Source: Chamaecrista fasciculata (lineage: Eukaryota; Streptophyta; Magnoliopsida; Fabales; Fabaceae). Taken from it: 64,000 nt of DNA. Made by a program: the position numbers and the translations under genes. This document shows, one piece after another, positions 1-11,074 of the stretch. The DNA lies in contig QANZ01047738.1 in assembly GCA_003254925.1 (NCBI GenBank), positions 113,245 through 177,244 of the forward strand, read 5' to 3'. Below the pieces are notes generated by a model. That model searched no databases. It was not told the DNA's origin and saw only the letters and a program-made list of their open reading frames with translations. Numbering within the stretch: the first letter of the stretch is position 1; each line of letters starts with the position of its first letter.

Positions 1-630
1 TTTGGAGTGGTTGTCTGTTAGACTGTTTGTGGTTGTTGGTTGCTTGTGGTGCTGGTTATTGGCTGTCTGTTTTGTGGTGTTGGTTATTGGTTGTCTGTTG
101 GTATGATGATGACCTTGAAGTTTTAAAGTTCCGTTATTTTGATGGGAGAGCGGACTTTATGTTGTGGCAATGCATGATTTATGACTATTTGGTTAGAGGG
201 TCTTGAATATGCATTGTATGATGAGTAATGGTGAGGGTGTTGTGCGCGCAACGAGGAGAGGTTGTGCGAGTGATGAGATGCTACGCTGGCAACGAGGAGA
301 TGCTGCACAAGCAAGAAGAGATGTCATGCAGGTGAAGAGATACCGTGCTGACGATGCTATGCAAGCGACGAGGGGATGCCACGTATGTGATGAGAGGATA
401 CTGTGTTTGGTGACGAAGAGATGCTACACAAGCAAGAAGAGATGTCATGCAGGTGAAGAGATGCCGTGCTGACGATGTTGTGCAAGCGACGAGGAGATGC
501 CACACAGTTTATTTGAGGGAGGACTAGAGTGTTCTCCGAGAATAGATGAAGATCAGAAAAGCTGAGAATGTAGGGAGGTCAGTTTTCTGATAGAGTTTGA
601 TTATGGGAGACTTTGAATAAAGGGAGGATT
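1..630 (+). mobile_element. 3' internal part of a Copia-like LTR retrotransposon
   Basis: No reading frame for retroelement proteins is present here, only non-coding 3' internal sequence. Positions about 250-505 hold two copies of a 121-bp unit (one begins near 301, the next near 422) with shorter sub-repeats resembling gacgaggagatgc. A polypurine tract (aaagggagga, about 619-628) sits directly before the LTR start at 631, as expected at the 3' end of an LTR element. The 5' part lies outside the window. The superfamily call is inference from the LTR's style. Confidence 0.7.
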
Positions 631-1002
631 TGTTGGGGTTCTTTTGTTTTTTCAAAGTCCCACATTGGTCAAGTTAGAAAAGTTGAGTGGGTGAGCAAGC
701 TATAAATAGAGAGGGCTTTTCACCTTAAGAGGCACCACAACTTACATAGAAATCTTAATGGGTGTATTGAGGTTTGGGTAGTTGTGAGTCATTTTTTAGA
801 GAGTGTTTGCAATTTTCTCCAGTCAAAAATTGTATTGAGAAGGGTTTTTAATTTTTCCGTTCAAAAATTACAAATAGTGAATTTTGTCCCAGAGGGGGCT
901 GTGGAGTAGGTCTTAAGGCACCGAACCACGTTAAAGTTTTGTGTTTGTTTCTCCATTTTCCTCTTCCTTTATTTCTTATGTGGATTGCGCTTCCGCCCAA
1001 CA
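631..1002 (+). mobile_element. 3' LTR of Copia-like retrotransposon
   Basis: This is a 372-bp LTR with matching inverted ends, TGTTGGG at the start and CCCAACA at the end. It has a TATA box (ctataaatag, about 700-709) as a U3 promoter. Its 3' part (accgaaccacgtt, then a pyrimidine-rich stretch, then the terminus) resembles U5 regions of plant Copia LTRs. A polypurine tract lies immediately upstream. The 5' partner LTR is not in the window, so insertion age and target-site duplication cannot be judged. Confidence 0.8.
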
Positions 1003-2164
1003 TATAATAATATAATTAATTAAATTTAATTCCTGCACAATGTTAAAATAAAGAAAATATTAAATTTAATTCCTACACAATGTTCAATTATTTCAATTTG
1101 TGTGCTTGCAATGTTTGGGCGATGTGGCCAAGTCTAAGCCCTGAGATAAGTTTAATGACTAAGATTAGACGAAATGGAGAGAAATGAGAATCCATTCCCG
1201 GAAAAGTGAATGATTTTAGATTTTAGAGTTTTGACTTCAGCTACGGGCTACCTCTTGAAAGGTAAATAATTACTTGCTACTTTCAACCATGGACAGTAGT
1301 GCCTAATACCGAGGCAACTTTGGTCCATACCCTACACTCACTAATTTGAAAGTTCACCACATAAAGTAATGCATTATTGTTGGATTCGAAATACATTTTT
1401 AGCAAAGATCACATGCTGAAGATTTGAATTTTGAATCCCTATAAAACTTATTTTAAATATTAAAAATGTAATACTGTTCATAAAATCGGACAGGATCGGC
1501 TGGTGGTACGATCTAAAATAGTCATAAAATTGCTCATACAAAGAATTACCTCAGAGCCGGCCGATTTATGGGTTATACTAGTTAAATATTTTTTTTAAAA
1601 AAAGATATTCTAGATCAAAATAATGTTATTTTAAGATATTTTTTTCGCATGAAGTTTGAACTCAAAATGGTGGACTATTTACCATGTTTTAATTTTATAT
1701 TTGATATTTTATTTATTCATTCTTATTTTTCATTTAATCATCTTCAAATCTAATGAGTTTATATTGTATATTTTTGTATTTTTAGTTTATTTTTTATTAT
1801 ATTAAATTAAATATATAATTTTTTATTTTAATTGTTATCGATTCAGTTTTAGTTGAATTTCGGATAAACTATTAAACTTTGAACAGATGTTAAACCGATT
1901 CAATGATCAATCTAATTTTTAGAATCTTGAACAAAATATGAAGTTAAAGTTTTTATAGAAATATGAAAAATATAAAAACCTACCATGAATATTAGAAGTC
2001 CATGCATGCATAGTTATATACGAAATCCACTTACATAAAATATTTGTTTGATCACTGCATATATACCATGCATGTAAACAAAATTTAAGATTATCTAACG
2101 ATATAATACTAGTTTAATAATAATAAAAAAGTAATGAAGATAATATAATTTAGAGATGTAATTC
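1003..2164. other. AT-rich intergenic DNA, no gene seen
   Basis: I see no coding frame, RNA gene or clear terminal repeats in this stretch. It is very AT-rich with simple A/T runs. Confidence 0.6.
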
Positions 2165-2336
2165 GGAAATGGATCCTCTAGAGTTCCTTTATTCTTTACA
2201 ATTCTTGTAGGGTATGAAAGAGAAAAGAAGAGAAAAGAAGAGAGAGAAAGAGAAAATTTAGTTTTTATATATTTTTATTTCTATATTTTTACTCTAACTC
2301 CACAATAAATATATGGAAATGAACTCTAGAGTATCC
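2165..2336. mobile_element. small TIR element (MITE), copy 1
   Basis: The left end reads ggatcctctagagttc and the right end is close to its reverse complement (gaactctagagtatcc). The interior is purine-rich (agagaaagagaaaa). A second copy with the same termini lies at 30979-31160. Exact boundaries and target-site duplication are unclear, and no transposase is present. Confidence 0.55.
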
Positions 2337-2754
2337 AAACCCAATTAATTCATTGGGAATTACGAGTCACCAATATTTAGATTTAGGTTTAAGAGCTTCT
2401 AATAATAAGGAGGTGCATGCATGTGAGTGTAAACAGAAGTTGCAGGTTTGCATGTGAGCTTCTCTCAAACCTCGATATATCACTGTCAAACCTAGCCCTA
2501 CTCTACTCTCATCTCGATTCCTCTTGCTCCAAATTATTTATTATTCGTACATTTTATAGCAAACTAACAATTTCATTATGAAAAAACTGAAACACAAAAT
2601 TTAGTTCTAAAAAAAAATCATATGTTATATTCTTTAATTTATGAAAAATAATTAATAAATATAATATTTTAAGGATCAATTTGTTAATTTAGGATTTAAA
2701 AAATATGTGACAAAATGGAAGCCTTTAATTTGGAAAATGATGGATAAAGGTCCA

Positions 2755-3119
2755 AAATCCCTGATCTACCAGTACCAAGCCCGGCCACTAAACACCAAAA
2801 AACTCAGTTGTCGCATTTGAATACATAATTGAGAGGTGTTGGGCGATATTACTGCAAAATGTCACGTGAACTGATCGATGATGCGTATATACATTATGAT
2901 TCCATGTACGTTATACGTATAAACGCAATTCAATTTACATATTTCTTTATTATACTTTGTAATTGTATTCTCTTAATAAATATATAATTATCTTAATTGG
3001 ACCCAATTCCCATTCTATATATACCACTACGTACCACCTCAACATCGATCACCTTCAAAAATCAAAATCATCAGTTAACGTATACTTTAGTTTCTAGCTT
3101 GCCTTCTTAATTAGCTTCC
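2755..3119 (+). promoter_or_regulatory. promoter of defensin gene 1
   Basis: A TATA box (tatatata, near 3015) lies about 105 bp before the ATG. A G-box CACGTG at 2863-2868 is followed by aactgatc. The region is clearly paralogous to 4985-5294 upstream of the broken copy: both share the sequence around tgtcgca, the G-box block, and attccatgtacg followed by tataaacgcaattca. This supports segmental duplication of promoter plus exon 1. Function of the G-box is inferred only. Confidence 0.6.
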
Positions 3120-3442
3120 ATGGATACCAAATCATTCAGGATCTTGTTCTTCTTCCTCCTCATTATCTTCGCTGCTCGTAAGTACTTTTTACTAATGAAT
3201 TATTCTTAATTCCATTTTAATCTTACTTGTGTGTTTTAATTAAGGAGTTGATTATTATGAATGAATATGTAGAGATGGGACTGGAGAAAGTTGAGGGAAG
3301 AGTGTGCGAGTCACAGAGCCATGGGTTCAAGGGACCATGCTCTCGCGATCACAACTGCGCCCTCGTTTGCCGCAATGAAGGCTTCTCCGGCGGCAAATGC
3401 GTCGGTTTCCGCCGCCGTTGTTTCTGCACCAAAATCTGCTAG
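3120..3442 (+). CDS. plant defensin precursor, gene 1 (2 exons)
   Basis: Exon 1 is 3120-3177 and exon 2 is 3273-3442, joined across a 95-bp phase-1 intron (gtaagt...tgtag); the product is 75 aa. Residues 1-20 form a hydrophobic signal peptide. The mature part has eight cysteines in the plant defensin spacing C-x10-C-x5-C-x3-C-x9-C-x6-C-x-C-x3-C and a gamma-core GGKC followed by FRRRCFC. The protein should be a secreted, cationic cysteine-stabilised alpha-beta peptide; members of this family are mostly antifungal, but target and activity cannot be read from sequence. The single intron inside the signal-peptide region is typical of the family. It is a close paralogue of the gene at 9429-9842. 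The start is the first ATG after the TATA box and opens the signal peptide. Confidence 0.93.
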
Positions 3443-3849
3443 TCTACTTCTATTCACTAGTAGTTAATAATTTTAATTCCAAGCTCATTTCATCATCTAT
3501 ATATCATCATCCTCATCGTGTAATCATTTCATATGTATCCATCTCTAGCTACTAGCTAGCGACTCAGGATTATATTAGACACCATGCACGCTAAAATAAA
3601 AATAGAACAAGTTTAATTTCACTCATCATGCATCTCTTTAATTTGTGTTTTTATTATGTGCCATGATGCCTCTTGTAAGCTTTAATTTATCACATTCATG
3701 ATAATATTAGTACTGGAGCTCGGATTTTCTCTACCTAGTTTTTATTTACATCCTTTATTTTATTTTTTTTTTAGTTCGTTGGCGCGCACATATCATATTA
3801 TATAACTAATTTAAGTTGTTTTTGTACTAACGTGCAAAATGTTGATAAT

Positions 3850-4040
3850 TTATATTAGGATTTATCTAATATGTGTCTTTAGGGCACATTTTAAGGTTTT
3901 TTCTGATTGATTAGCAGAGCATTTCATATCTTGAAATCTACGAAAAATTCATTTAAAAGATAATTTTTAATGTTTGAAAACTCATTTAGAACACATGTTC
4001 ATGTTAAAAGGACACTTTATATTATAATGTATTATCTAAT
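3850..4040. repeat. dispersed non-coding repeat, copy 1
   Basis: About 125 bp here (3853-3977), beginning near atttatctaatatgtgtc and including tttaaaagataatttttaa, recur at 18400-18523. The right part contains acacatgttcatgtt, which weakly mirrors the left end, so a decayed MITE is possible. No coding capacity. Confidence 0.5.
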
Positions 4041-4984
4041 GAAAAAATTATGAGACACAAAAATTTGAGAGGATACAAAATTATCATCACTAGCAATCTT
4101 GTCAAGCCATTGTGACCATGGGTGATCAAATTAGTCATACCTAATCAGAAAATCTTAAAAGTTGATTGGACGGATCCAAGTTCATGTTTGGATTGAGAAA
4201 TATACCTTACCAATAATGGTAAATATTTACTAATTTTATAAAAATATAATATTTTAAAACTTTGAGTGTTGAAAAAATTGTAACAAACAAATTACGCTTT
4301 TTGTCTTATAGTTTGGAATGATTTTAAATCTGAACTTTTTCTTATTTCGTAAAATTAGTTTCATATATTTTTGTAATTTTTTATTTTTTAGTATTAAATC
4401 CATTTTTATGATCTAATTTGACCTCATTTACCGATCTAATTGGTTAGAGAAATGACTACCTATATAATTACATTCAATCATTATTTGAGACAAAAAAAAA
4501 ACATGTAGGATTATTTTACAAAATATATAGAAAACAAGGGCCATATTGAAATTCACCCTAAACATATGGAACCAATTAAAAGTGTAATTTGATGAAATCT
4601 AAAATTAGATAAATATTAAATATTTCACACCAAGTAATTTAATAAGGCATTCATATTTATAATATTTGTTTTTACAGGTCTAGACATATATTTTATTTAT
4701 TTAAAGAGAATCGATACAAAATTATGGACTAAATAGTTGATTTTCTTGAATTTTTATGTTATTTGCATTTTGATCCCTTCATTCCATTAATATAAAGTTA
4801 CTCTAAACTCCATTACCATATTCTCTATTAACAATTTCATTATCATTTTATTCCATTTAAATCACAACAAAATCAAATTATTTTTTTGAATGAATTGAAC
4901 AATGAATATTTAATTGGAATATTTAGCTAATTACTTTTGTTTATTATCACGAATTATCATATACTTAATTTGAAAAATGACTCC
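4041..4984. other. AT-rich intergenic DNA, no gene seen
   Basis: Fragments such as gaccaaa and attttggtc hint at decayed MITEs, but I cannot delimit an element. No coding frame is visible. Confidence 0.5.
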
Positions 4985-5294
4985 AAAATTCCTAATCTTC
5001 CTAGTGCAATGAACTCCAAAAAGTTCATTTGTCGCACTTGAATACGTTCAGGTGGTCCAGCTATTTTACTGCAAAAAAGTCACGTGAACAGATCATGCGT
5101 ATATGCTTTACGATTCCATGTACGTACGTATAAACGCAATTCACATATTTCCTTTAATTACTTTATAATTATATTATATATCATGGAACTCCCATGCATT
5201 TCCATTATATATACCACAAAACCTCAACTTCCCAATCTATCCCACCCTCATAAATCAAATCAATTCTTTCAATTACCTATATATCTTGCCTTCC
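4985..5294 (+). promoter_or_regulatory. duplicated defensin promoter (broken copy)
   Basis: This stretch is a diverged duplicate of 2755-3119. It keeps the G-box CACGTG at 5081-5086 (followed by aacagatcatgcg), the conserved attccatgtacg and tataaacgcaattcaca block, and a TATA box (tatatata near 5206). The core promoter therefore looks intact although the gene downstream is not. Confidence 0.6.
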
Positions 5295-5349
5295 ATGGAT
5301 ACCAAGTTATTCAGGATTTTCTTCATCCTCCTCATTATCTTTGCTGCTC
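5295..5349 (+). pseudogene. defensin exon 1 relic (truncated duplicate)
   Basis: These 55 bp encode a defensin signal peptide that begins MDTK as in gene 1 and is nearly identical to it, ending in the same phase-1 donor gtaagtacttttta. Homology to gene 1 stops about 20-35 bp into the intron. No second exon with the eight-cysteine domain is present between 5350 and 9428. A short element with LTR-like ends begins at 5386, close to the breakpoint. The gene cannot make a defensin as it stands. I infer that transposon insertion or a rearrangement removed exon 2; a transcript reading into repeat sequence remains possible. Confidence 0.8.
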
Positions 5350-5385
5350 GTAAGTACTTTTTACATAAATATGTATAACTACGAG

Positions 5386-5506
5386 TGATATGAGTTCCAC
5401 ATCGGGTAATTAGCTAAGAGTAAAGCACTATTTAAGGTCTTGAGCTCTCCAACTTCAACAGCTAGCTTTTGAGGTATAGTTCTCCTAAGAACTTATACTC
5501 GTATCA
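5386..5506. mobile_element. short LTR-like (TRIM-type) fragment
   Basis: The 121-bp segment starts TGATATGAG and ends CTCGTATCA, matching inverted termini as in very short LTRs, and contains the LTR-like phrase gttccacatcggg. I find no primer-binding site, second LTR or target-site duplication, so it may be a solo LTR of a TRIM or another small inverted-end element. Confidence 0.45.
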
Positions 5507-6611
5507 GTATGTACGTACTTGCTACTATCATTCCCTTTATCTAGCCGTCGGATCTGGCCGACGCTGACGGCGTGATTCTTGAGACACTCTTTGTATTTTC
5601 CCTTGGGAGTTGTATTGTTGTTGGGATTATGAGGATGATGATGGTGTGGTAACATCATGGTCATAGGCGAAAGAAGCTTCTTCTTCTTCTCTCTTTGAAG
5701 AAGGAGAGATTACCAAAATGAAATTTTAACAAATTTAGGGGATCAAAATAAGATTTTAGCTTATGAAATATGACTAGGATAGATGATTTGGAAGCCAAGT
5801 CAGCATTTAACAGTGACACATCATCATTTAATGGCCACATCATCAGACTAACTGACAGTTAACAGCTCAGTGACCAAAACGTAGACGGAAATGTAAAATT
5901 GAGGGACTGAGTTATAGTTTCCCACAATTCAAGGACCAAATCGTTGACTCAGTAACAATTGAGGGACCAAAAAGTAAATTTTCTCAAGTGTAAAATAAGC
6001 TTACATTATTTGCACCAAGAAAAAAAATATGAAGATTCAAGTTCTTTTGAAAAATTAATTTATTAATTATGATAATTAATAAATATTTTTAATAAATCTT
6101 TTAAGTGCTTACCTGAAATTTCTTTTTTGGAGCTTCTAAAATGAACTTGACCAGACTTTTATATATATACTAAAACCCTAATTTCTTCATAGAATGGCGG
6201 TCTCTCTCTCTTTTCATCTGAGAGTCTCTATATTATCTTTTGCTATTCTGAAAATCTCCTTTGTGCGACAGTAGAGAAAAATTCGTTTAAACTTGTGAAA
6301 GTACCAAAATATCTTAATTTAAAGAAAGTGTTCTCAAAAAGACGTAACTCAAATTATTCAATGAAATCTCCTATGAATATTATGTCTACTCACAACAATG
6401 ACAATGACAAAGAAAATATTTTTTACAATCACAATTTAACATCACACCATAATCCCGCTTTCTTATAAAAGAATAGGTTACATATTTTTCACTGGATAAT
6501 TTACTGATATGGATAAATAATAAATCGTATTTAGGTCTAATTAAAATATAAGATCATTATATAATCATAGATAAATATAGCTAATATTTTTCTGTGTGCA
6601 TGCTATGAGAA
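5507..6611. other. repeat-rich intergenic DNA, no gene seen
   Basis: Positions about 5930-5990 carry aaggaccaaatcgttgactc and gagggaccaaaaagtaaatt, nearly the same as 63437-63492 near the window end. This marks a decayed MITE family related in style to the element at 47219. No protein-coding frame is supported. A GC-richer patch near 5545-5570 (gccgtcgg...gacggcg) is unexplained. Confidence 0.45.
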
Positions 6612-7248
6612 TAGGGATGGCAACGGATGGATATCCGGTGGTTTTGCCACTATCCGTATCCGTATCCGTTTATCCTATCCAATATCCGTACCCTATTCGT
6701 ATCTGATAAATTAATATTCGTATCCGCACCCTATCCGATATCCGGTATCCGACGGATACCCGAAATATCCGAAAAAATATGGATATAGGATAGGATATCC
6801 TATTTTATAAATCGGATATATCGGGTACCCGATATCCATTATCCGCCAACTAATATAATTAAATGAAATTATTATTTATTTACATTTTAAATTTATTTTT
6901 TAAAATAAAAAATTAAATATAAATAACTAAAATATGATTCTTTAAAAAAATATATATGAATATAATTAATTAAATTTACATATTTATATATAAAATGTTA
7001 AATCAAAAGTAAAATATAAAAATTAAATAAGTAATAGGGTATCGGATATCGGATACCCTAAATATCCGTTCATTTCGGACGGATATAGGGTATCCGAGGG
7101 CAATATCCGTATCCGTCCAATATCCGAAAAAAATTTAATTTTCACTATCCGTATCCGTATCCGATATCCGGTATCCGACGGATACCGGATATTTTTTCGG
7201 ATGGATACAGACGGATATCCTAACTTAGGATATAAATTGCCATTCCTA
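6612..7248. mobile_element. hAT-like non-autonomous element with ggatatccg repeats
   Basis: The termini are TAGGGATGGCAA on the left and the complement of TAGGAATGGCAA on the right. They are flanked by a perfect 8-bp duplication, tatgagaa (6604-6611 and 7249-7256), diagnostic of hAT-type insertion. Both subterminal regions (about 6612-6850 and 7030-7248) are packed with degenerate inverted and direct copies of tatccg/ggatat. The middle is plain AT-rich DNA with no transposase. Confidence 0.8.
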
Positions 7249-7401
7249 TATGAGAAGTAAGTATATTGCAATATATCTTTTAATTTAAATGATCGAGATA
7301 AATTAACGAGAAATAATTATATAATTTATCAAAGAGATAAATGAGTAATTTAACCAGAAGATAGAACTTGTGGAGTTCTCCAATAATCCAACGGCTAGCT
7401 A

Positions 7402-7675
7402 TCAACTCCGTTCTTGAATATCTGCTTTTCTGGAAAACTTTTTTTATTCCAAAATATCTGATGTTTTATAACTTCAAGAGAGCATTAATTATTCTTTTAC
7501 CATTCTATCCCTATTAAATATAGTAGAGTCATAAATGAATAAACATTTTCCAAGTAATTTAATAGGGATAGTTTAGTCTTTTTACCTCATTTTTGTCTTC
7601 ATTTTAGGTGAGCTAATCATTTCCTTGGTCTGTGTGTATTTACCTTAAACATCAGATATATAGGAACGGAGGGAG
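7402..7675 (-). mobile_element. Stowaway-type MITE, inverted partner
   Basis: The right end gaacggagggag is the complement of the Tc1/mariner Stowaway terminus ctccctccgttc and is followed by TA. The left end is degraded (aactccgttcttg). The whole element is near-identical, in reverse orientation, to the copy at 7743-8016. Confidence 0.8.
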
Positions 7676-7742
7676 TACTAAATATTTAATTCAAACGAAC
7701 ACAAAATTTGACAAAATTTGTGTTGATGCCCATTACAAAGTA

Positions 7743-8016
7743 CTCCCTCCGTTCCTATATATCTGATGTTTAAGGTAAAAACACACAGACCAAGGAAATG
7801 ATTAGCTCACCTAAAATGAAGAGAAAAATGAGGTAAAAAGACTAAACTATCCCTATTAAATTACTAGGAAAATGTTTATTCATTTATGACTTTACTATAT
7901 TTAATAGGGATAGAATGGTAAAAGAATAATTAATGCTCTCTTGAAGTTATAAAACATCAGATATTTTGGAATAAAAAAAGTTCTCCAAAAAAGCAGATAT
8001 TCAGGAACGGAGGGAG
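7743..8016 (+). mobile_element. Stowaway-type MITE, intact
   Basis: The 274-bp element has terminal inverted repeats CTCCCTCCGTTCC...GGAACGGAGGGAG and a TA duplication at 7741-7742 and 8017-8018, the signature of Tc1/mariner-derived Stowaway MITEs. It has no coding capacity. A third, end-eroded copy lies at 36804-37046. Confidence 0.88.
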
Positions 8017-8018
8017 TA

Positions 8019-9322
8019 TCTATAACAATTTATTTAGAGTAAAACAGAGTATCACTTTAATCTACTAGGTAAGTCACACTCCTCCCAAGACTACCGTCTT
8101 CACCGTCCCTAAACATGTCCCACACTTCCACATTCTTGTGTTCTGTTCTCATGCATTATATATCCTTAATTAATACTTAATACAATGCTTGTGTAGGGAC
8201 TAGCATACTTAATTAAATTATGACTAAAATCACAAATAAAATCTCCCCTCAACTTTCATAATTCATATAGTTATTATAAAAGACTCCATAAAATTTTGAT
8301 TTTGTAAAAAAATTAGTTTATTCAATTTTTTTAATTTTATTATTGGGGTTAATTATATTTGGTATTGACTGAAGTTTAAAGTAAATTATTATTATGAAAT
8401 ATATACATTTTTTTGGGTCATTTTTCAAATTTCAATAAATATTTTATTTAAAAGAGTTTTGTTCCTTTTAAATTTGAATATTATATATATAGAATATCAC
8501 CAACCAATGAGCATTTTGGCTATGTTGTATCTTGCACGTGAACAGATTCATACTGTCACCAGTCCCCACCACCAAAAAATGCAGTCACCGACCTCACTGT
8601 ATATACCCCAATTAATTAATATTTTTAGTTTTAAAAGTTTTATATTTATCAACAAATGTAAGTTGAAATAGTAATCAAGTATTTTAATCTAAGATTTGAG
8701 TTCTACAGAAAATTAAATATCTCTAATATTGACCATCACGTCAGGGAATTAATTAATTAATTTCAAGTTAATTCAATTCAATAATAAAAAAAACATTCGG
8801 CTCGAGAGTTGAGAACAAATAATTGCATTAATAAATTAGTAAAAAGTTTTATCACCTTTTATGATTCTATTGAATTTAAATAAGATTAATCCAGGTCTAA
8901 ATTGTTAAAACTAATTGAGGGAAAAAACTTATGATTGAGACAAATATCCTTGTTGAAAGAGTTTTATTATTGTTATATATATATATATATATATGATAAA
9001 TTATAAAATGGTCCATGTGAATATGTGATCTGACTTATTTATGATAGTATACTGTGGTTTAAAAAATTGGGAATTGGGCCTGTGCTTTGTACCATTGAGA
9101 CTTTGAGGCCCTGTAGTTAAAAATCAATTGAAGATAGCAATTTTGGTCCATTATATTTGTACTATGTTTTGTTTTGGTCCTTAATTAAGGATTGAAATGA
9201 AATTTTCAACTGCCACACACTCAAATAATAATTAACCATCTCATAAATCATTAAACAACTAAATAAAATATACGTCGGAGCCATTAAAGTAGAAAACACA
9301 GCATAGCCTCGATCTCCTTGGC
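8019..9322. other. intergenic DNA with a possible defensin-promoter remnant
   Basis: A G-box block tgcacgtgaacagat (8534-8548) matches the block upstream of the broken defensin copy. It lies about 890 bp before the nearest ATG and is followed by a TATA-like tatatacccc near 8600. This may be a relic of a further defensin promoter or a distal element of the gene at 9429. A (ta)n run is at about 8975-8993. No coding frame. Confidence 0.35.
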
Positions 9323-9428
9323 TATAAATATATGGACAGACACACTGTGTGCTCTCACAATCATCATATCATATGTATTATATTGGAAAGGAGGGATTTG
9401 AAGAGAACGTACGTACTTTAGCATAATA
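9323..9428 (+). promoter_or_regulatory. core promoter and 5' leader of defensin gene 3
   Basis: A TATA box (tataaat at 9323-9329) sits about 100 bp upstream of the ATG at 9429, suggesting transcription begins near 9355. The leader is short and contains no ATG in frame with the CDS. Confidence 0.6.
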
Positions 9429-9842
9429 ATGGAGAGGGCACGATTCAGCATTTTCTTCTTGCTGCTTATTCTCCTTGCTTCTCGTACGTATAACAACTTA
9501 ATTAATAACCCTCTTTTTCATTTCCAATATCTTCCATAACATCAAACATTACATACATACACATATATTAACCCTCAAGTTTAATCACATTTTGTGCTGA
9601 TTTTTAGGGACTTGATAATAACACCATACATCATGTATATATATATCCGTTAATTAATTGATTTTTTTGCAGAAGAGATGGTGATGCAAGGTGAAGCAAG
9701 ACACTGCGAGTCGAGGAGCCATCGGTTCAAGGGCTTGTGTTTCAGTGACCATAACTGCGCAAACGTTTGCCTCGTCGAGGGTTTCACCGGCGGCAAATGC
9801 CGCGGTTTTCGCAAGCGTTGTTTTTGCACTAAGGTTTGCTAG
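9429..9842 (+). CDS. plant defensin precursor, gene 3 (2 exons)
   Basis: Exon 1 is 9429-9483 and exon 2 is 9673-9842, joined across a 189-bp phase-1 intron (gtacgt...tttttttgcag); the product is 74 aa. Residues 1-18 are a hydrophobic signal peptide, followed by a short pro-region ([10 protein letters not shown]) and a mature domain starting near HCES. All eight cysteines have the same spacing as gene 1, and the gamma-core is GGKC followed by FRKRCFC. The two mature domains are close paralogues; differences lie mainly in the loop between cysteines 2 and 5. It should be secreted, basic and disulfide-rich. Antimicrobial action is inferred from family membership only. Confidence 0.93.
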
Positions 9843-11074
9843 CTAGCTCATTATTATTATTATTTCCTTAGGTACTTCTTTTTATTACCTTTTGTGGCAG
9901 TTTGGCTTTCGTCGCGAGTGATCAGTTTTAGGAAATAATATCAGTTTAGGCTTTTAGTTTTAGTGGCTGTTGTGATCGTTTCCATGTGTCATGTACTTCT
10001 GTCATGTGTGTTCCTCATTTTGTATTTGTCACAAGAATGTAATGAAACTGCCTATCTTATCAAGTGTGTGTTTTTTTTTTCAAGTTATTGGGCTTTATTG
10101 GGCCTTATGATCTCTCTACATTTACCATCTCCGTGAGATTATAATGCGGTGCTTTACAAGCCCAATAACTTTTGGGCTTTAGACTGTATCCTCAAGAACT
10201 ATAACGACAAAATTTCTGACGTGACAAGAAAAAAAAGGAAAGAAACACACACACACACACACATATATGAATATATATTATAAAATCCTTGGTTCATATA
10301 TGGGCATTTTATTAATATTAATCATGTGATCATGTCTACTTCGAGAACGTGACATATTAAAAGAATCTAACTAGATCTGGTTTATAAAATACAGGAAGCA
10401 GGGCTTGTTAGGTATGGTTGATGAAGACCCCATGTGTGTTTAGTTATTGTCTTTTATATTGAACTACAATAAATAAATATATTATTATAATTATTTAAGA
10501 AGAAGAGAAACTCACTTAGTTTGATCACCATGAAAGTCCTGAAAGTGTATTTGATATCTCAGACCATTACATCTCTACTCTTCTATCATAAAATACATTC
10601 ACTTATTTTTAAGCTTATTTGTAATTGGTTTAAAGGTTAATAAAATCACGAAAGGATCGATATCGAGGAAAATGGAAAAGAGTAGTCAGTAGGTACATGT
10701 AATATTTTTGAATTTTAGATATAAAAATAAATTATAAGACAGTAAGAAAAAGTAAATGATTATTTTTTACTTGTGAAATGGTAGGTTTAATATATATATA
10801 TATGGTAGGTTTAATATATTTCACCAAAAAGAAAAAGGGATTATATGTAGTCCTTTTAAAAGAACTTTATAAAAATAAGCTCATTGTTTTGTATAAGGTT
10901 CTTCAATCTAATAAGTTATTCTTTAGATATAGATTATTATTCTCATGATGAATCACTTATATTTAGTTCAGATTAAAGGATTGTCTAATTTGTCAAATAG
11001 ACTTAATTACAATCACACAACATAGATGATGACATTAATATTGTAATGTTCATTAGATATTGATACATCACTAT
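9843..11074. other. 3' flank of defensin gene 3 and intergenic DNA
   Basis: The first 230 bp probably hold the 3' UTR (aatgtaatgaaactg near 10036-10050). An (ac)n run lies at about 10243-10262. No further gene is visible. Confidence 0.5.

Noticed and set aside
203..505. Open frames on both strands in the tandem-repeat region
   Set aside because: They arise from repeated units in the non-coding 3' part of an LTR element and have no domain.
7023..7271. Tyr/Arg/Ile-rich minus-strand frame
   Set aside because: Translation of the tatccg repeats of the hAT-like element; no gene.
5507..9428. Search for the missing second exon of the broken defensin copy
   Set aside because: No eight-cysteine coding block was found before the intact gene at 9429.
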